Notes under the pieces: generated by a model | Told to the model about the DNA's origin: nothing | What the model saw: only the letters and a program-made list of their open reading frames with translations | Databases searched by the model: none | Shown here: piece after piece, positions 8,664 to 16,867 of the stretch | Position numbering within the stretch: position 1 is the first letter of the stretch | Layout: each line of letters starts with the position of its first letter | Assembly: GCA_963843275.1 (NCBI GenBank) | Contig: CAWJJM010000012.1 | Span: 1,612,001 to 1,676,000, forward strand | Length of the DNA: 64,000 bases | Direction of reading: 5' to 3' | Origin: CAWJJM01 sp963843275 | GTDB lineage: Bacteria > Acidobacteriota > Thermoanaerobaculia > Multivoradales > JBCCEF01 | Position numbers and translations under genes: made by a program

Positions 8664-11591
8664 CTAACGACCGGTCGACAGCTGGTAGGCGAAGACGTAG
8701 CGATCGTCGCCGAGGAAGTAGAGGACGTCGTCCACCACCGCGAGGTGCTGGACGGTCCGGGTCGTCTCGGCGCGCCAGAGCTCTTTCCCGGTCTCCCCGT
8801 CGACGGCGTAGAGGTGTCGGTCGTGGCTCCCGAACAGGATCGCGGCGCCGTGCCGCGCCACCTCGGTCAGCGCCCGGTTGCCAGTCTCGAACCGCCATCG
8901 CTCCTCGCCGCTCGCCGCGTCGAGGGCGTAGAGGTTGTAGTCGCCGCTGCCGACGTAGACCGTGCCGGCGGCGACGAGCGGCCGGTACCAGATGTGCGGC
9001 CCCCGCGTCGCGAAGGTCCACCGCCGGTCGCCCGTCGCCACGTCGAGCGCCACGACCTCGCCGGAGTAGCTGCCGTAGATGGCGAGGTCGCCCCAGACGA
9101 CCCCGTCCGAGACGACGCACTCGCCGGCGTGGCTCTTCCACAGGGTCCGGCCCCGGCGCCGGCCGAAGGCCCAGACGTACTCGTCGCAGCTCCCGACGAG
9201 CACCCGGTCCGCCAGCACCAGGGGCGCGTCGTTGACGAAGTGGCCCGTCTGGGCCGACCACAGCGCGGCCCCCGTCGCCTCGTCGAGGGCGTACACCCGC
9301 CCGTCGTCGTCCCCCAGGTAGACGACGCCGTCGGCTGCCGCCGCGCCGGCGACGGTGCCCGCCCCCAGCCGGTGGCGCCACAGCTCCGTGCCGCGCTCCG
9401 ACGCCAGGGAGAAGACCACGCCCCCGGTGCTGCCGAAGAAGACGCGCCCGCCGTCGACCAGGGGCGCGGCCTCGACGCCTCCAGCGGCGGCAAACCGCCA
9501 GAGGACGTCGCCCGAGGCGGCGTCGAGATCCACCACCCCCGCCGCCGTCGTCACCACCACCCGTCCTCCGTCGACGAGGAGCCGACGCGGACCACGGACC
9601 TCCTGCCGCCAGAGCAGGTGAGGCGTCGCGATCCCCGCGGCGGTGGTGAAGCGCGGCGTCCCCGGGTCGGGCCAGGGCGGATCGGCCGGGAGCTCCGACG
9701 GGCCCCCGAGCGGCACCGCATAGACGACCCCGTCGACCCCGGAGAAGACGACCCGGTCGGCCGTCACCAGGGGGCGGGCTACCACCCAGCCGCCGGTGTG
9801 GACGCGCCACAGCTCGTCCCCCGATATCGCGTCGAGGGCGTAGAGGTCGTGGTCGAGGCTGCCGACGTAGAGGGTGGTGCCGGAGAGGCGGGGCGTCGAG
9901 CCGATGCCGTCCCGCGCCGTGAAGGTCCACAGGGTGCCGCCGTCGCCCGGGTCGAGGGCGAGCACGCGGCCGTCGCCCGTCCCCTGGTAGAGGACGCCGT
10001 CGCCGACCAGCGGCGCCGACCCCAGGCGGCTCCCGAGGTTGCGGCGCCAGCGCTCCGCTCCCTCCATCCCGAGGCGGTAGAGGAACCCTCGCTCGGTGGC
10101 GGCGAAGACCTCGTCGCCGGGTCCGGTGGCGACCCCGGCGACCGGGGAGTCGAGCCGCAGGCGGACGCGGGCGCGGCCGGCGCGAAGGTCGACGACGAGC
10201 AGCTCGCCGGCGTCGGTGCCGACGACCGCCCGGTCGCCGCTCACCGCCGCCGGAGTGCGGTTCTCGCCGCTGGTGGGGACGGCCCAGAGCGGCGACCCGT
10301 CGGCCGGGTCGAGCCCGTAGAGGTGGCGGTCGTAGCTGCCGCCGACGAGCAGGCCCTGACCCTGCTCGACGTAGGTGGGCGGCGAGATCATCGACAGGTG
10401 ACGCCGCCAGACCTCCCCACCCGTCGTGGCGTCGACGCACTGCACGTAGCCGCCGGTGGCGAGGAAGACCCGGGACCGGCCGAGGGCGACCGCGTCGCGC
10501 ACCCGCGCCGGGGCGGCGAAGCGCCAGCGCTCCTCGCCGGTGCGGCGATCGAGGGCGTACAGGTTCCCGTCGTCCGACCCGACCAGCAGGGTGCCCCCCT
10601 CGCCGGCCCGGGGGCTCGACCACACCTCGCCTCCGGTGCGGAAGCGCCAGCCGCCCCCGTCGGCCTCGGACGGCAGGGGTGCCGCGGGGAGCGACGGAGA
10701 GCGCGCCGGGAAGTCGCCGGGCCTCCACAGCTCCAGGGTCACGCGCCGGGCCAGGCGCCGTTGCGCCGACAGGTTGTCGCGCACGTCGTCCTCGAAGGTG
10801 TGGGCCCACAGGTGACGGTCCCGGCGGCGGTCGATGAGCTGGACGCTGAGCCGTGCCCGGCCCTCCGCCGAGAACGACAGCGTGCCCTCGAGGAAGGCGT
10901 CCGCGTCGAGCCGGCGGGCGATCTCCGTGGCGGTGAGACCCTTCCCGGCGAGCTCGACCACCGAGGAGCGCGAAGGGACCTCGTAGCGGCCGGAGGCGGC
11001 GAGCTCGGTGGTGAGCGAGTCGGTCAGGGCGGCCGCGAAGGTCCGCTGCGCCCGCTGGTCGGAGAGGCCCTCGATGGGCATCACCGCGATGGAGTGGGGC
11101 CAGGCGGCGCCCGCCCCGCTCGGGGGCACGACCCAGAGCGAGAGGAGACCGAGAGCGAGTGCCAACCCACCGCCGAGCCAGACGGCGGTGGACAGGAGGC
11201 GTCGGCGGGGCGCCGCGCCCGGGCGCCGCTCCGCCGGCGGTCCGCCCTCTCCGGCGCCGGCGTCGAGCACCCCGACCGGAGCGACGAGACCATAGCCCCT
11301 GCGGGGAACGGTCCGGATGAAACGGGGGCTGCGGGCGTCGTCGCCGAGAGCCTGGCGCAGCTCCCAGACGGCGTTGGTCAGCACCTCCTCGGTGACGAAG
11401 GTGTCCTGCCAGACGCTGTCGAGGATCTCCCGGCGGAGGTGGACCCGCTCCGGCTCGGCCGCGAGGAAGACCAGCACCTCCATGAGCTTGGGTTCGATCC
11501 GGCGGCACTCCCCGTCGCGCTCCAGGGAGCTCTCGCGAGGCCGAACCGTCCACTCGCCGAGGCGGAACGGACCTTCGGCAGAAGACGACAT
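8664..11591 (-). CDS. Membrane-bound wHTH regulator with PQQ-like beta-propeller sensor
   Basis: The 975-residue product is a one-component, CadC-like membrane regulator. Residues 8-105 form an OmpR/PhoB-type winged helix (FRLGEWTVRP, RREILDSVW, VRRRGY-like end TVPRRGYGLVAPV). A single membrane helix spans about 132-155. Residues 165-290 resemble a TolB/FlgO-type domain (IAVMPIEGLSDQ, ADAFLEGTLSF). From about 330 to the end come many PQQ-like blades with LYALDAxxGExxWR, predicted to be periplasmic. The ATG at 11591 opens directly into the winged helix, so the longer upstream frame was not used. The gene lies immediately upstream, in the same orientation, of the 11-bp repeat operator of the surface-protein operon, which it probably controls. 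The ligand is unknown. Confidence 0.85.
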   Translation of the reverse strand: MSSSAEGPFRLGEWTVRPRESSLERDGECRRIEPKLMEVLVFLAAEPERVHLRREILDSVWQDTFVTEEVLTNAVWELRQALGDDARSPRFIRTVPRRGYGLVAPVGVLDAGAGEGGPPAERRPGAAPRRRLLSTAVWLGGGLALALGLLSLWVVPPSGAGAAWPHSIAVMPIEGLSDQRAQRTFAAALTDSLTTELAASGRYEVPSRSSVVELAGKGLTATEIARRLDADAFLEGTLSFSAEGRARLSVQLIDRRRDRHLWAHTFEDDVRDNLSAQRRLARRVTLELWRPGDFPARSPSLPAAPLPSEADGGGWRFRTGGEVWSSPRAGEGGTLLVGSDDGNLYALDRRTGEERWRFAAPARVRDAVALGRSRVFLATGGYVQCVDATTGGEVWRRHLSMISPPTYVEQGQGLLVGGSYDRHLYGLDPADGSPLWAVPTSGENRTPAAVSGDRAVVGTDAGELLVVDLRAGRARVRLRLDSPVAGVATGPGDEVFAATERGFLYRLGMEGAERWRRNLGSRLGSAPLVGDGVLYQGTGDGRVLALDPGDGGTLWTFTARDGIGSTPRLSGTTLYVGSLDHDLYALDAISGDELWRVHTGGWVVARPLVTADRVVFSGVDGVVYAVPLGGPSELPADPPWPDPGTPRFTTAAGIATPHLLWRQEVRGPRRLLVDGGRVVVTTAAGVVDLDAASGDVLWRFAAAGGVEAAPLVDGGRVFFGSTGGVVFSLASERGTELWRHRLGAGTVAGAAAADGVVYLGDDDGRVYALDEATGAALWSAQTGHFVNDAPLVLADRVLVGSCDEYVWAFGRRRGRTLWKSHAGECVVSDGVVWGDLAIYGSYSGEVVALDVATGDRRWTFATRGPHIWYRPLVAAGTVYVGSGDYNLYALDAASGEERWRFETGNRALTEVARHGAAILFGSHDRHLYAVDGETGKELWRAETTRTVQHLAVVDDVLYFLGDDRYVFAYQLSTGR

Positions 11592-11833
11592 CCTGGGTCC
11601 GACCAGTATAGACCCCGGCGCCGGGCGCGCTCCGAGCCGGGTCGGCGACGCGCCCGCGGTCCTCGCCGGTCGGCGCGACCGCCCCGGCGGCGCGGGGGCC
11701 GGCGTGACAAGATACGGCGGCAGCGACCCGGCACCGCCCCGGACCTCCCCATCGTGACCGAACGACCCGCCCCCGGTTCCCGAAGCCGCGCCACGGCATC
11801 GGCGCGGATCGCCGACCGCCACCGCGGAGTCGG

Positions 11834-12034
11834 ATGAGCCGCGTCGCGCGCATCGCGATCTTCGTCGTCGCCACCCTGGTGCTGTGGTACGCCGGCAACT
11901 GGGTGCTGCGAATCGCCTGGGAGATCTTCGACCTGCCGGCGACGACGGCCTACGACCGGACCCTCAACCTGCTGCTGCTGCCGCTCGCCGCGGTCGTCGC
12001 CTGGGCGATCCTGCGGCGGGTGCCGGACCGCTAG
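11834..12034 (+). CDS. Small two-helix membrane protein
   Basis: The 66-residue product has two hydrophobic helices (IAIFVVATLVLWYAG and LLLLPLAAVVAWAIL) joined by a short polar loop. It has no known family that I can name. It starts 242 bp from the divergent regulator start. A degenerate paralogue at 5038-5165 sits at the equivalent place in the decayed duplicate of this locus, which suggests that the small gene and the regulator moved or duplicated as one unit. The start codon is supported by homology between the two copies (MSR), not by a strong ribosome-binding site. Confidence 0.6.
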   Translation: MSRVARIAIFVVATLVLWYAGNWVLRIAWEIFDLPATTAYDRTLNLLLLPLAAVVAWAILRRVPDR

Positions 12035-12051
12035 GGGGCAGCGAGGCGACG

Positions 12052-12510
12052 GTGCCGCTGGCGCGCCTGCAGACCGGAGCGGTGGTCGTCGCGGTGGTCG
12101 CCGTGGTGCTCGGCTTCGCCGCCAGCCTGGGGCACTTCCTGCTGCCGCAGCTCGCCTCCGGGGGCGGCGTCCTCGCCGTCGCGCACGGGGTGCTCGCCGC
12201 CTTCGGGTTGGCGGCGGCCCGGGCGGCCGTCGCCCGCGGCCGCGAGATCGACCGCGCGCGCTGGGAGTACGCCGACGACCCGCTGGCCACCGCCGACGAG
12301 CGCGAGCTCGCCCACAAGGACGCCGAGCGCGAGCGCCGGCTGGCCGCCACCGCCTTCCTCGCCGCCCCCGTCTTCACCGGCTACTGGCTCCTCTACCAGG
12401 TCGCCGGCGGCGGCGTGGCCGCGGCGCTGCTCCCCGCCAGCGCGCTGGCCGCCTACGCCCTCACCTTCGCCGTCGCCACCCGCCGCGGCGAGCCCGAACG
12501 CCGATTCTGA
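12052..12510 (+). CDS. Four-helix integral membrane protein of unknown function
   Basis: The 152-residue product, read from the GTG at 12052, has four hydrophobic segments (around VVVAVVAVVLGFAASLG, LAVAHGVLAAFGLAA, FLAAPVFTGYWLLYQ and LLPASALAAYALTFAV) and a charged loop rich in Asp/Glu/Arg between helices 2 and 3. No family is recognised. Upstream extensions of the frame run through the previous gene in another frame and look non-coding, which is why the internal GTG was chosen. It lies 17 bp after the small membrane gene and may be cotranscribed with it. Confidence 0.6.
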   Translation: MPLARLQTGAVVVAVVAVVLGFAASLGHFLLPQLASGGGVLAVAHGVLAAFGLAAARAAVARGREIDRARWEYADDPLATADERELAHKDAERERRLAATAFLAAPVFTGYWLLYQVAGGGVAAALLPASALAAYALTFAVATRRGEPERRF

Positions 12511-12520
12511 CCCGGGCGCC

Positions 12521-13516
12521 TCAGCGGGAGGCGGAGGCCGTCCCGGAGGCTCCGTCCGCGCCGGCGAGGTGGCGGCGGAAGAACTCGACCGCCTGCCGGT
12601 CGCGCTCGTGCCGCTGGTCGTCGAGGGTGTGGTTGCCGCCCGGGACGACGAAGACGCCGTAGTCGCGGTGGGCGGCGGCGAGCTCGAGCGCCAGCCGCAG
12701 GGTCTGCTCCGGCGGCACCGACGCGTCGGCGGCGCCGTGCATGAGCAGCAGCGGGACGTCGAGCTTCCCGGCCCAGTGCAGGGCGGAGCGACGCTCGACG
12801 ATCTCCCCGCGGCGCTCCGCGAAGTCGGGCCAGATCGCCTTCGCCATCGCGGCGCCCTGCTCGGTCGAGACCAGCCCCTCGAGATCGGTGAAGGCGCCGA
12901 AGGTGGCCGCGGCCCGCGCCGGGAAGCCGTCGCGGATCGCCTGGAAGACCATCATGCCGCCGCGCGACTCGCCGTAGAGGAAGAGGTCCTCGGGGTCGAG
13001 GCCGCCGCCCAGCTCGGGCAGCAGCGCCGGCACGGCCATGAGGTCGGCGAGGTCGGCGCCGCCCATCTCGTCGCGGCCCTCGGCCCCGGCGCTGCCGCGC
13101 AGCATCGGGGCGACGACGGTGAAGCCCGCCGCCGCGAGGCGGTGGAACATCGGCAGCAGCTCCGGAGCGATCTCGCCGCGGACGTAGCTGCCGCGGTTGA
13201 AGACGACGACCGGCCGCGGCGGGGATGGCGCGCTCTGTCCGTCGGCCGCCGCCGGCGGCGGGCCGTACAGGTAGGCCGCCACGGTGAGCCCGTCGCTCCG
13301 GTAGCGCACCTTCTCGAGCCGGAACCGTGGATCCGTGGACGCCGCCGCGTACTCCTCGGCGGTGGCGTAGCGCTCGACGTCCGTGGTCCCGACGGCCTCG
13401 TCCCAGGGCGGCGGCGTGAGAACGGAGCGGTCGACCAGCAGGGCATCCTCCGCGGCGCGCGCCGGGAGCGCGGCCGGGAGCAGCAGCAGGAGCGGGAGCA
13501 GGAGCTTGGGCGTCAT
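12521..13516 (-). CDS. Secreted alpha/beta hydrolase, prolyl oligopeptidase (S9) type
   Basis: The 331-residue product has a signal peptide (LLLPLLLLLPAALPARA) and an alpha/beta-hydrolase domain. The nucleophile is the Ser in YGESRGG; the Asp is probably in HGAADASVP and the His in GGNHTLDD, in the order expected for S9-type dipeptidyl peptidases and acylaminoacyl peptidases. No N-terminal propeller is present; the first 60 residues after the signal are a short variable region. The enzyme probably acts on peptides or esters outside the cytoplasm. The ATG at 13516 follows GGAGG with suitable spacing. It converges on 12052-12510 with only a 10-bp gap. Confidence 0.82.
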   Translation of the reverse strand: MTPKLLLPLLLLLPAALPARAAEDALLVDRSVLTPPPWDEAVGTTDVERYATAEEYAAASTDPRFRLEKVRYRSDGLTVAAYLYGPPPAAADGQSAPSPPRPVVVFNRGSYVRGEIAPELLPMFHRLAAAGFTVVAPMLRGSAGAEGRDEMGGADLADLMAVPALLPELGGGLDPEDLFLYGESRGGMMVFQAIRDGFPARAAATFGAFTDLEGLVSTEQGAAMAKAIWPDFAERRGEIVERRSALHWAGKLDVPLLLMHGAADASVPPEQTLRLALELAAAHRDYGVFVVPGGNHTLDDQRHERDRQAVEFFRRHLAGADGASGTASASR

Positions 13517-13670
13517 CGGAAACCTCCGGGCCAGGTACGTTCCGCGACGCCGCGCGGTTTCGGCACCGGCCGCGTCGACCGCCGCTCCGCACCGCTGCGG
13601 CGCCCCGATCCCCGGGCGCCGCGGGCGCCGTCCACCGGGGGCGGCGGGGTCGGGGCGCGTCCGCGGCTCC

Positions 13671-13676
13671 TATAAT
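13671..13676 (+). promoter_or_regulatory. Candidate -10 box (TATAAT)
   Basis: A perfect TATAAT lies 41 bp upstream of the hydrolase start at 13718, in a stretch that is otherwise strongly G+C-rich. No convincing -35 hexamer is seen at 16-18 bp. Confidence 0.4.
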
Positions 13677-13717
13677 CGCGACACACCGCACCCCGAACCA
13701 CGCCAGAGAGGGTCCCC

Positions 13718-14728
13718 ATGCACCTGCTGCCTCCGATCGCCCTGCTCCTGGTCGGCGGCCTCGCCGGCCTCGCCCACACCGACCGGCACGACGAGGTCGA
13801 ACGCGGCTTCATCACGGCCGGCGACGTCCGCCTCTACTACGAGAAGGCCGGCGACGGCCCGGTGCTCATCGTCCCGGGCCGCCTGTTCGTCTTCGCGGAC
13901 TTCCGTCGGCTGGCCGACAGGTACACGGTCATCTCCTACGACATGCGGAACCGCGGCCGCTCCGACGCGGTCGCCGACGACGCCGCGATCTCGATCCAGG
14001 CCGACGTCGCGGACCTGGAGGCCGTGCGCCGGCACTTCGGCGTCGAGCGCTTCACCCCCGTCGGCTACTCGTACCTGGGCCTGATGGTGGTGCTGTACGC
14101 CCTCGAGCACCCGGCGCGGGTCGAGCGGCTCGTCCAGCTCGATCCGGTGCCGCTGAGGTACGACACGGCCTACCGCGCCCAGTTCGCCGCTCCCGACTGG
14201 GCCGCCGCCTTCGAGCCCGGCGGCCTCGAGCGGCTGCGCGAGCTCCAGGACCGCGGCGAACCGGCCGAGCACCCGCGCGAGTACTGCGAGACCGAGTGGC
14301 GGATCACGCGCCGCGCCCTGGTCGGCGACCCCGCCCACGTCGACCGGCTCCCCGAGGCCGCCGAGATCTGCAGCATGCCGAACGAGTGGCCGGTAAACCT
14401 GCGGCGCCACCTCGAGATCCACTTCGAGGGCTCCGTCCAGCACCTCGACGTCCCGAGGGAGAAGGTCGCCGCCCTGGACGTTCCGGTCCTCACCGTCCAC
14501 GGCACGAAGGACCGCAACGCCCCGTACGGCGGTGGGCGGGAGTGGGTCTACCTCCTCCGGGAGGCGCGCCTGCTGACCGTCCCGGGGGCCGCCCACCAGG
14601 CCTTCGCCGAGGCCCCGGAGCTCGTCTTCCCCGCCATCGAGACCTTCCTCCGCGGGGAGTGGCCGGCCGGCAGCGAGCGGGTCACCGAGGACCCGCGGCA
14701 GCCGGCGGGCGGCGACGATCCGAGCTGA
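13718..14728 (+). CDS. Alpha/beta-hydrolase fold protein with signal peptide
   Basis: The 336-residue product has a short hydrophobic leader (LLPPIALLLVGGLAG) and a classical alpha/beta-hydrolase core. An HG-like oxyanion region is replaced by VPGRLFVFADF, the strand-turn ISYDMRNRGRS is typical of S33/epoxide-hydrolase relatives, and the nucleophile is Ser118 in GYSYLG. The Asp and His are probably in VHGTKDRNAP and GAAHQAF. The substrate cannot be predicted. The ATG follows an AGAGAGGG ribosome-binding site. It is divergent from the S9-type hydrolase upstream and converges with the ArsR/SRPBCC pair. Confidence 0.83.
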   Translation: MHLLPPIALLLVGGLAGLAHTDRHDEVERGFITAGDVRLYYEKAGDGPVLIVPGRLFVFADFRRLADRYTVISYDMRNRGRSDAVADDAAISIQADVADLEAVRRHFGVERFTPVGYSYLGLMVVLYALEHPARVERLVQLDPVPLRYDTAYRAQFAAPDWAAAFEPGGLERLRELQDRGEPAEHPREYCETEWRITRRALVGDPAHVDRLPEAAEICSMPNEWPVNLRRHLEIHFEGSVQHLDVPREKVAALDVPVLTVHGTKDRNAPYGGGREWVYLLREARLLTVPGAAHQAFAEAPELVFPAIETFLRGEWPAGSERVTEDPRQPAGGDDPS

Positions 14729-14773
14729 CCGCAGCGCCGCGACGCCCCACCCGCTCCCGCGCCACGCCTCCCC

Positions 14774-15121
14774 CTACCCGCGCTCGACGAACGCCCGCAG
14801 GCGGCCGAGGGCCTCGTCCCACTGCCGCGAGATGGCGTCGAGGTAGGCGTGGGCGTCGCCGAGGCGCGCGGGGGCGAGCTCGCAGATGCGCTCGCGTCCC
14901 TCCCGCCGGGTGCGCACGAGGCCGGCGTCGGCGAGGACGGCGAGGTGCTTGCTGATCGCCTGCCGGGAGACCGCGGCCGCCTCGCTCAGGCGGGTGATCG
15001 AGGCGGGGCCGCCGCCGGCGAGCCGGGCGACCAGACGGAGCCGGGTCGGGTCGCCCAAGGCGGCGAACAGCGGCGCCGCCTCGTCGGCCCGCGCCGGCGC
15101 GAAGGCCTCAGCCGCCGACAT
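14774..15121 (-). CDS. ArsR-family transcriptional regulator
   Basis: The 115-residue product is an ArsR-type winged helix: LGDPTRLRLVARL, then the recognition region VSRQAISKHLAVLADAGLV and the wing RREGRERIC. No metal-binding Cys cluster is visible, which fits the common ArsR subgroup paired with SRPBCC proteins, not metal sensors. It overlaps the end of the SRPBCC gene by 14 bp and is therefore translationally coupled. Its likely binding sites are the two inverted repeats in the shared promoter at 15571-15628. Confidence 0.9.
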   Translation of the reverse strand: MSAAEAFAPARADEAAPLFAALGDPTRLRLVARLAGGGPASITRLSEAAAVSRQAISKHLAVLADAGLVRTRREGRERICELAPARLGDAHAYLDAISRQWDEALGRLRAFVERG

Positions 15122-15569
15122 GGGCGCGGATGTTCTCGACCTGGACCTCCCAACCCCCCGCGTTGCGGCGGAACGCCTCGTCGCGGCGCCCGGGCGGCAG
15201 GGCGTCGAAGCCCGACTCGGTGACGCGCAGCCGGGTGCCCTCGGGGACGTCCTCGAGCCGGAACTCGACGAGGGTCGTCGGCTCGGCCGAGACGTCGAGG
15301 TCCGGGTCGCCGGCGTAGGGGTGCCAGCGGTAGGAGAAGAGGGTCTCCGGCTCGATGCGCTCCACCTCGATCTCGAACGGCAGACCCTCGTACCCGGGGT
15401 AGGTCATGCTGCCGCGGAGCCGCTCGCCGGCGACGAACGGCCCCTCCAGCGCCACCCGGAACCACTCCCCGAACTCGCGCCAGTCGGTCAGCGCCCGCCA
15501 CACCCGCGATCGGGGCGCCTCGAGGAGGACGGTCTTCTCGATGCGATCGGTACTCTGCGTCTCGTTCAT
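15108..15569 (-). CDS. SRPBCC (AHSA1-like) domain protein
   Basis: The 153-residue product has the START/Bet v1 fold signature of AHSA1-like proteins: an opening strand IEKTVLLEAPRSRVWRALTD, then WFRVALEGPF, FSYRWHPY and the closing helix with WEVQVENIRAHV. Such proteins bind hydrophobic ligands, and in pairs with ArsR regulators they are often involved in stress or small-molecule responses; the ligand here is unknown. It is the first gene of the operon. The ATG at 15569 follows AGGAGG, which itself lies inside an operator-like palindrome. Confidence 0.88.
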   Translation of the reverse strand: MNETQSTDRIEKTVLLEAPRSRVWRALTDWREFGEWFRVALEGPFVAGERLRGSMTYPGYEGLPFEIEVERIEPETLFSYRWHPYAGDPDLDVSAEPTTLVEFRLEDVPEGTRLRVTESGFDALPPGRRDEAFRRNAGGWEVQVENIRAHVGG

Positions 15570-15570
15570 G

Positions 15571-15628
15571 TGCAACCTCCTGGTTGCATGGTAGGACGAC
15601 CCGGCCGGAAATGCAACCCTGGAGTTGC
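15571..15628 (-). promoter_or_regulatory. Promoter with two GCAAC/GTTGC operator dyads
   Basis: On the minus strand a -35 TTGCAT (15611-15616) and -10 TACCAT (15588-15593) are separated by 17 bp. Two inverted repeats flank the core: TGCAACC-N4-GGTTGCA at 15571-15588 covers the ribosome-binding site and the end of the -10, and GCAAC-N6-GTTGC at 15613-15628 overlaps the -35. This is the layout of an autorepressed ArsR operon. The remaining gap to 15908 shows nothing else clear except the AGGAGG of the next gene. Confidence 0.65.
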
Positions 15629-15908
15629 GCACCCCGCCGCGCTCGTCCGCTCCGTGGACCCGCGCCCCGTCTCGCCACCGCACCACCCCCCCACCTCCGG
15701 CGCACGCGACCCGAGCACGGGGCGCGAGGTTCGCCGACGGTCGGCGACTCGAGAGAGGGGTGGACGGCCGGACCGCCCGGACCGCCGCCCGCGGTTGTGC
15801 CCGGTGCCGCGAGGCGGCATACTGCGCCCAGGTCTCCGCAGCGACGAGGGCGGCTTCCCCCGGGTGGCACCACACGTGCTTTCGCCGGGGGCGACCAGGA
15901 GGTGCGGC

Positions 15909-16760
15909 ATGGTGCAGTGGCGCGGACGGCGGGCCAGCGGGCGGGTCGAGGACCGGCGCGGGATGCCGGTGTCGGGCAAGGTGGTGGGGGGCGGGATCGG
16001 CGGCGTGCTGCTGGTGCTCGCCTTCGCCCTGCTCACCGGACGCGACCCGCTCGAGCTGATGGACGAGGTGGGCGGACCGGCGGCGACCACCGAGGCGCCG
16101 GCGCCGGGCGCCCCGGCCGAGGGCGACGAGCAGGCGCGTTTCGTCGCCGTGGTGCTGGCCGACACCGAGGACACCTGGAGCGAGCAGATGGCGGCGCTGG
16201 GCCGCGGCTACGAGCCGCCCACGCTGGTGCTCTTCGACGACGCCGTCCAGTCGGCCTGCGGCCTGTCGTCGGCGGCGGTCGGTCCGTTCTACTGCCCGCT
16301 GGACCGCAAGGTCTACCTCGACCTGTCGTTCTTCCGCGAGCTCGACCAGCGCTTCGGCGCGCCCGGCGACTTCGCCCGCGCCTACGTGGTCGCGCACGAG
16401 GTCGGACACCACGTGCAGAACCTGCTGGGGATCTCCGACCAGGTGCGCCGCCTCGAGGCGCGCGGCTCGCGCACCGAGGCGAACCGGCTCAGCGTGCTGC
16501 TCGAGCTGCAGGCCGACTGCTTCGCGGGCGTCTTCGGCAACCACGAGCGGCAGCTCGACGTGCTCGACCCCGGCGACGTCGACGAGGGGCTGCGCGCCGC
16601 CGCCGCCATCGGCGACGACCGGCTGCAACGGGAGGCCGGCGGCCGGGTGGTGCCGGACGCCTTCACCCACGGCACCTCCGAGCAGCGCGCGCGCTGGCTG
16701 CGCCGCGGCCTCGACTCCGGCGACCCCGCCGCCTGCGACACCTTCGGCGGCGCGACCTGA
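15909..16760 (+). CDS. ypfJ: YpfJ-type neutral zinc metallopeptidase
   Basis: The 283-residue product matches the YpfJ/zinc metallopeptidase family. It begins with basic residues and one membrane helix (GGIGGVLLVLAFALLTG), then a periplasmic catalytic domain with HEVGHH at residues 163-168 and the conserved LELQADCFAGV motif that supplies the third zinc ligand. Further family motifs are GPFYCP, DLSFF and HGTSEQR near the C-terminus. The ATG follows AGGAGG. The physiological substrate of this family is not established. It stands alone between the ArsR operon and a secreted-protein gene. Confidence 0.92.
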   Translation: MVQWRGRRASGRVEDRRGMPVSGKVVGGGIGGVLLVLAFALLTGRDPLELMDEVGGPAATTEAPAPGAPAEGDEQARFVAVVLADTEDTWSEQMAALGRGYEPPTLVLFDDAVQSACGLSSAAVGPFYCPLDRKVYLDLSFFRELDQRFGAPGDFARAYVVAHEVGHHVQNLLGISDQVRRLEARGSRTEANRLSVLLELQADCFAGVFGNHERQLDVLDPGDVDEGLRAAAAIGDDRLQREAGGRVVPDAFTHGTSEQRARWLRRGLDSGDPAACDTFGGAT

Positions 16761-16867
16761 CGCCGCCCGCCGGGCCCGCCGGCCTGTAACGCTCCGGCGG
16801 CTCGGACGTCCCTTCCTCCTGCAACCGCCAACGGCCGCCACGGCGCGGCCCCGACAGGAGGTGTCCG

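Noticed and set aside
8745..11837. A 1,030-codon open frame antisense to the wHTH/PQQ regulator, and similar long antisense frames elsewhere
   Set aside because: In 73% G+C DNA the antisense of a real gene often stays open. These translations are low in complexity, have no domain features, and lack ribosome-binding sites.
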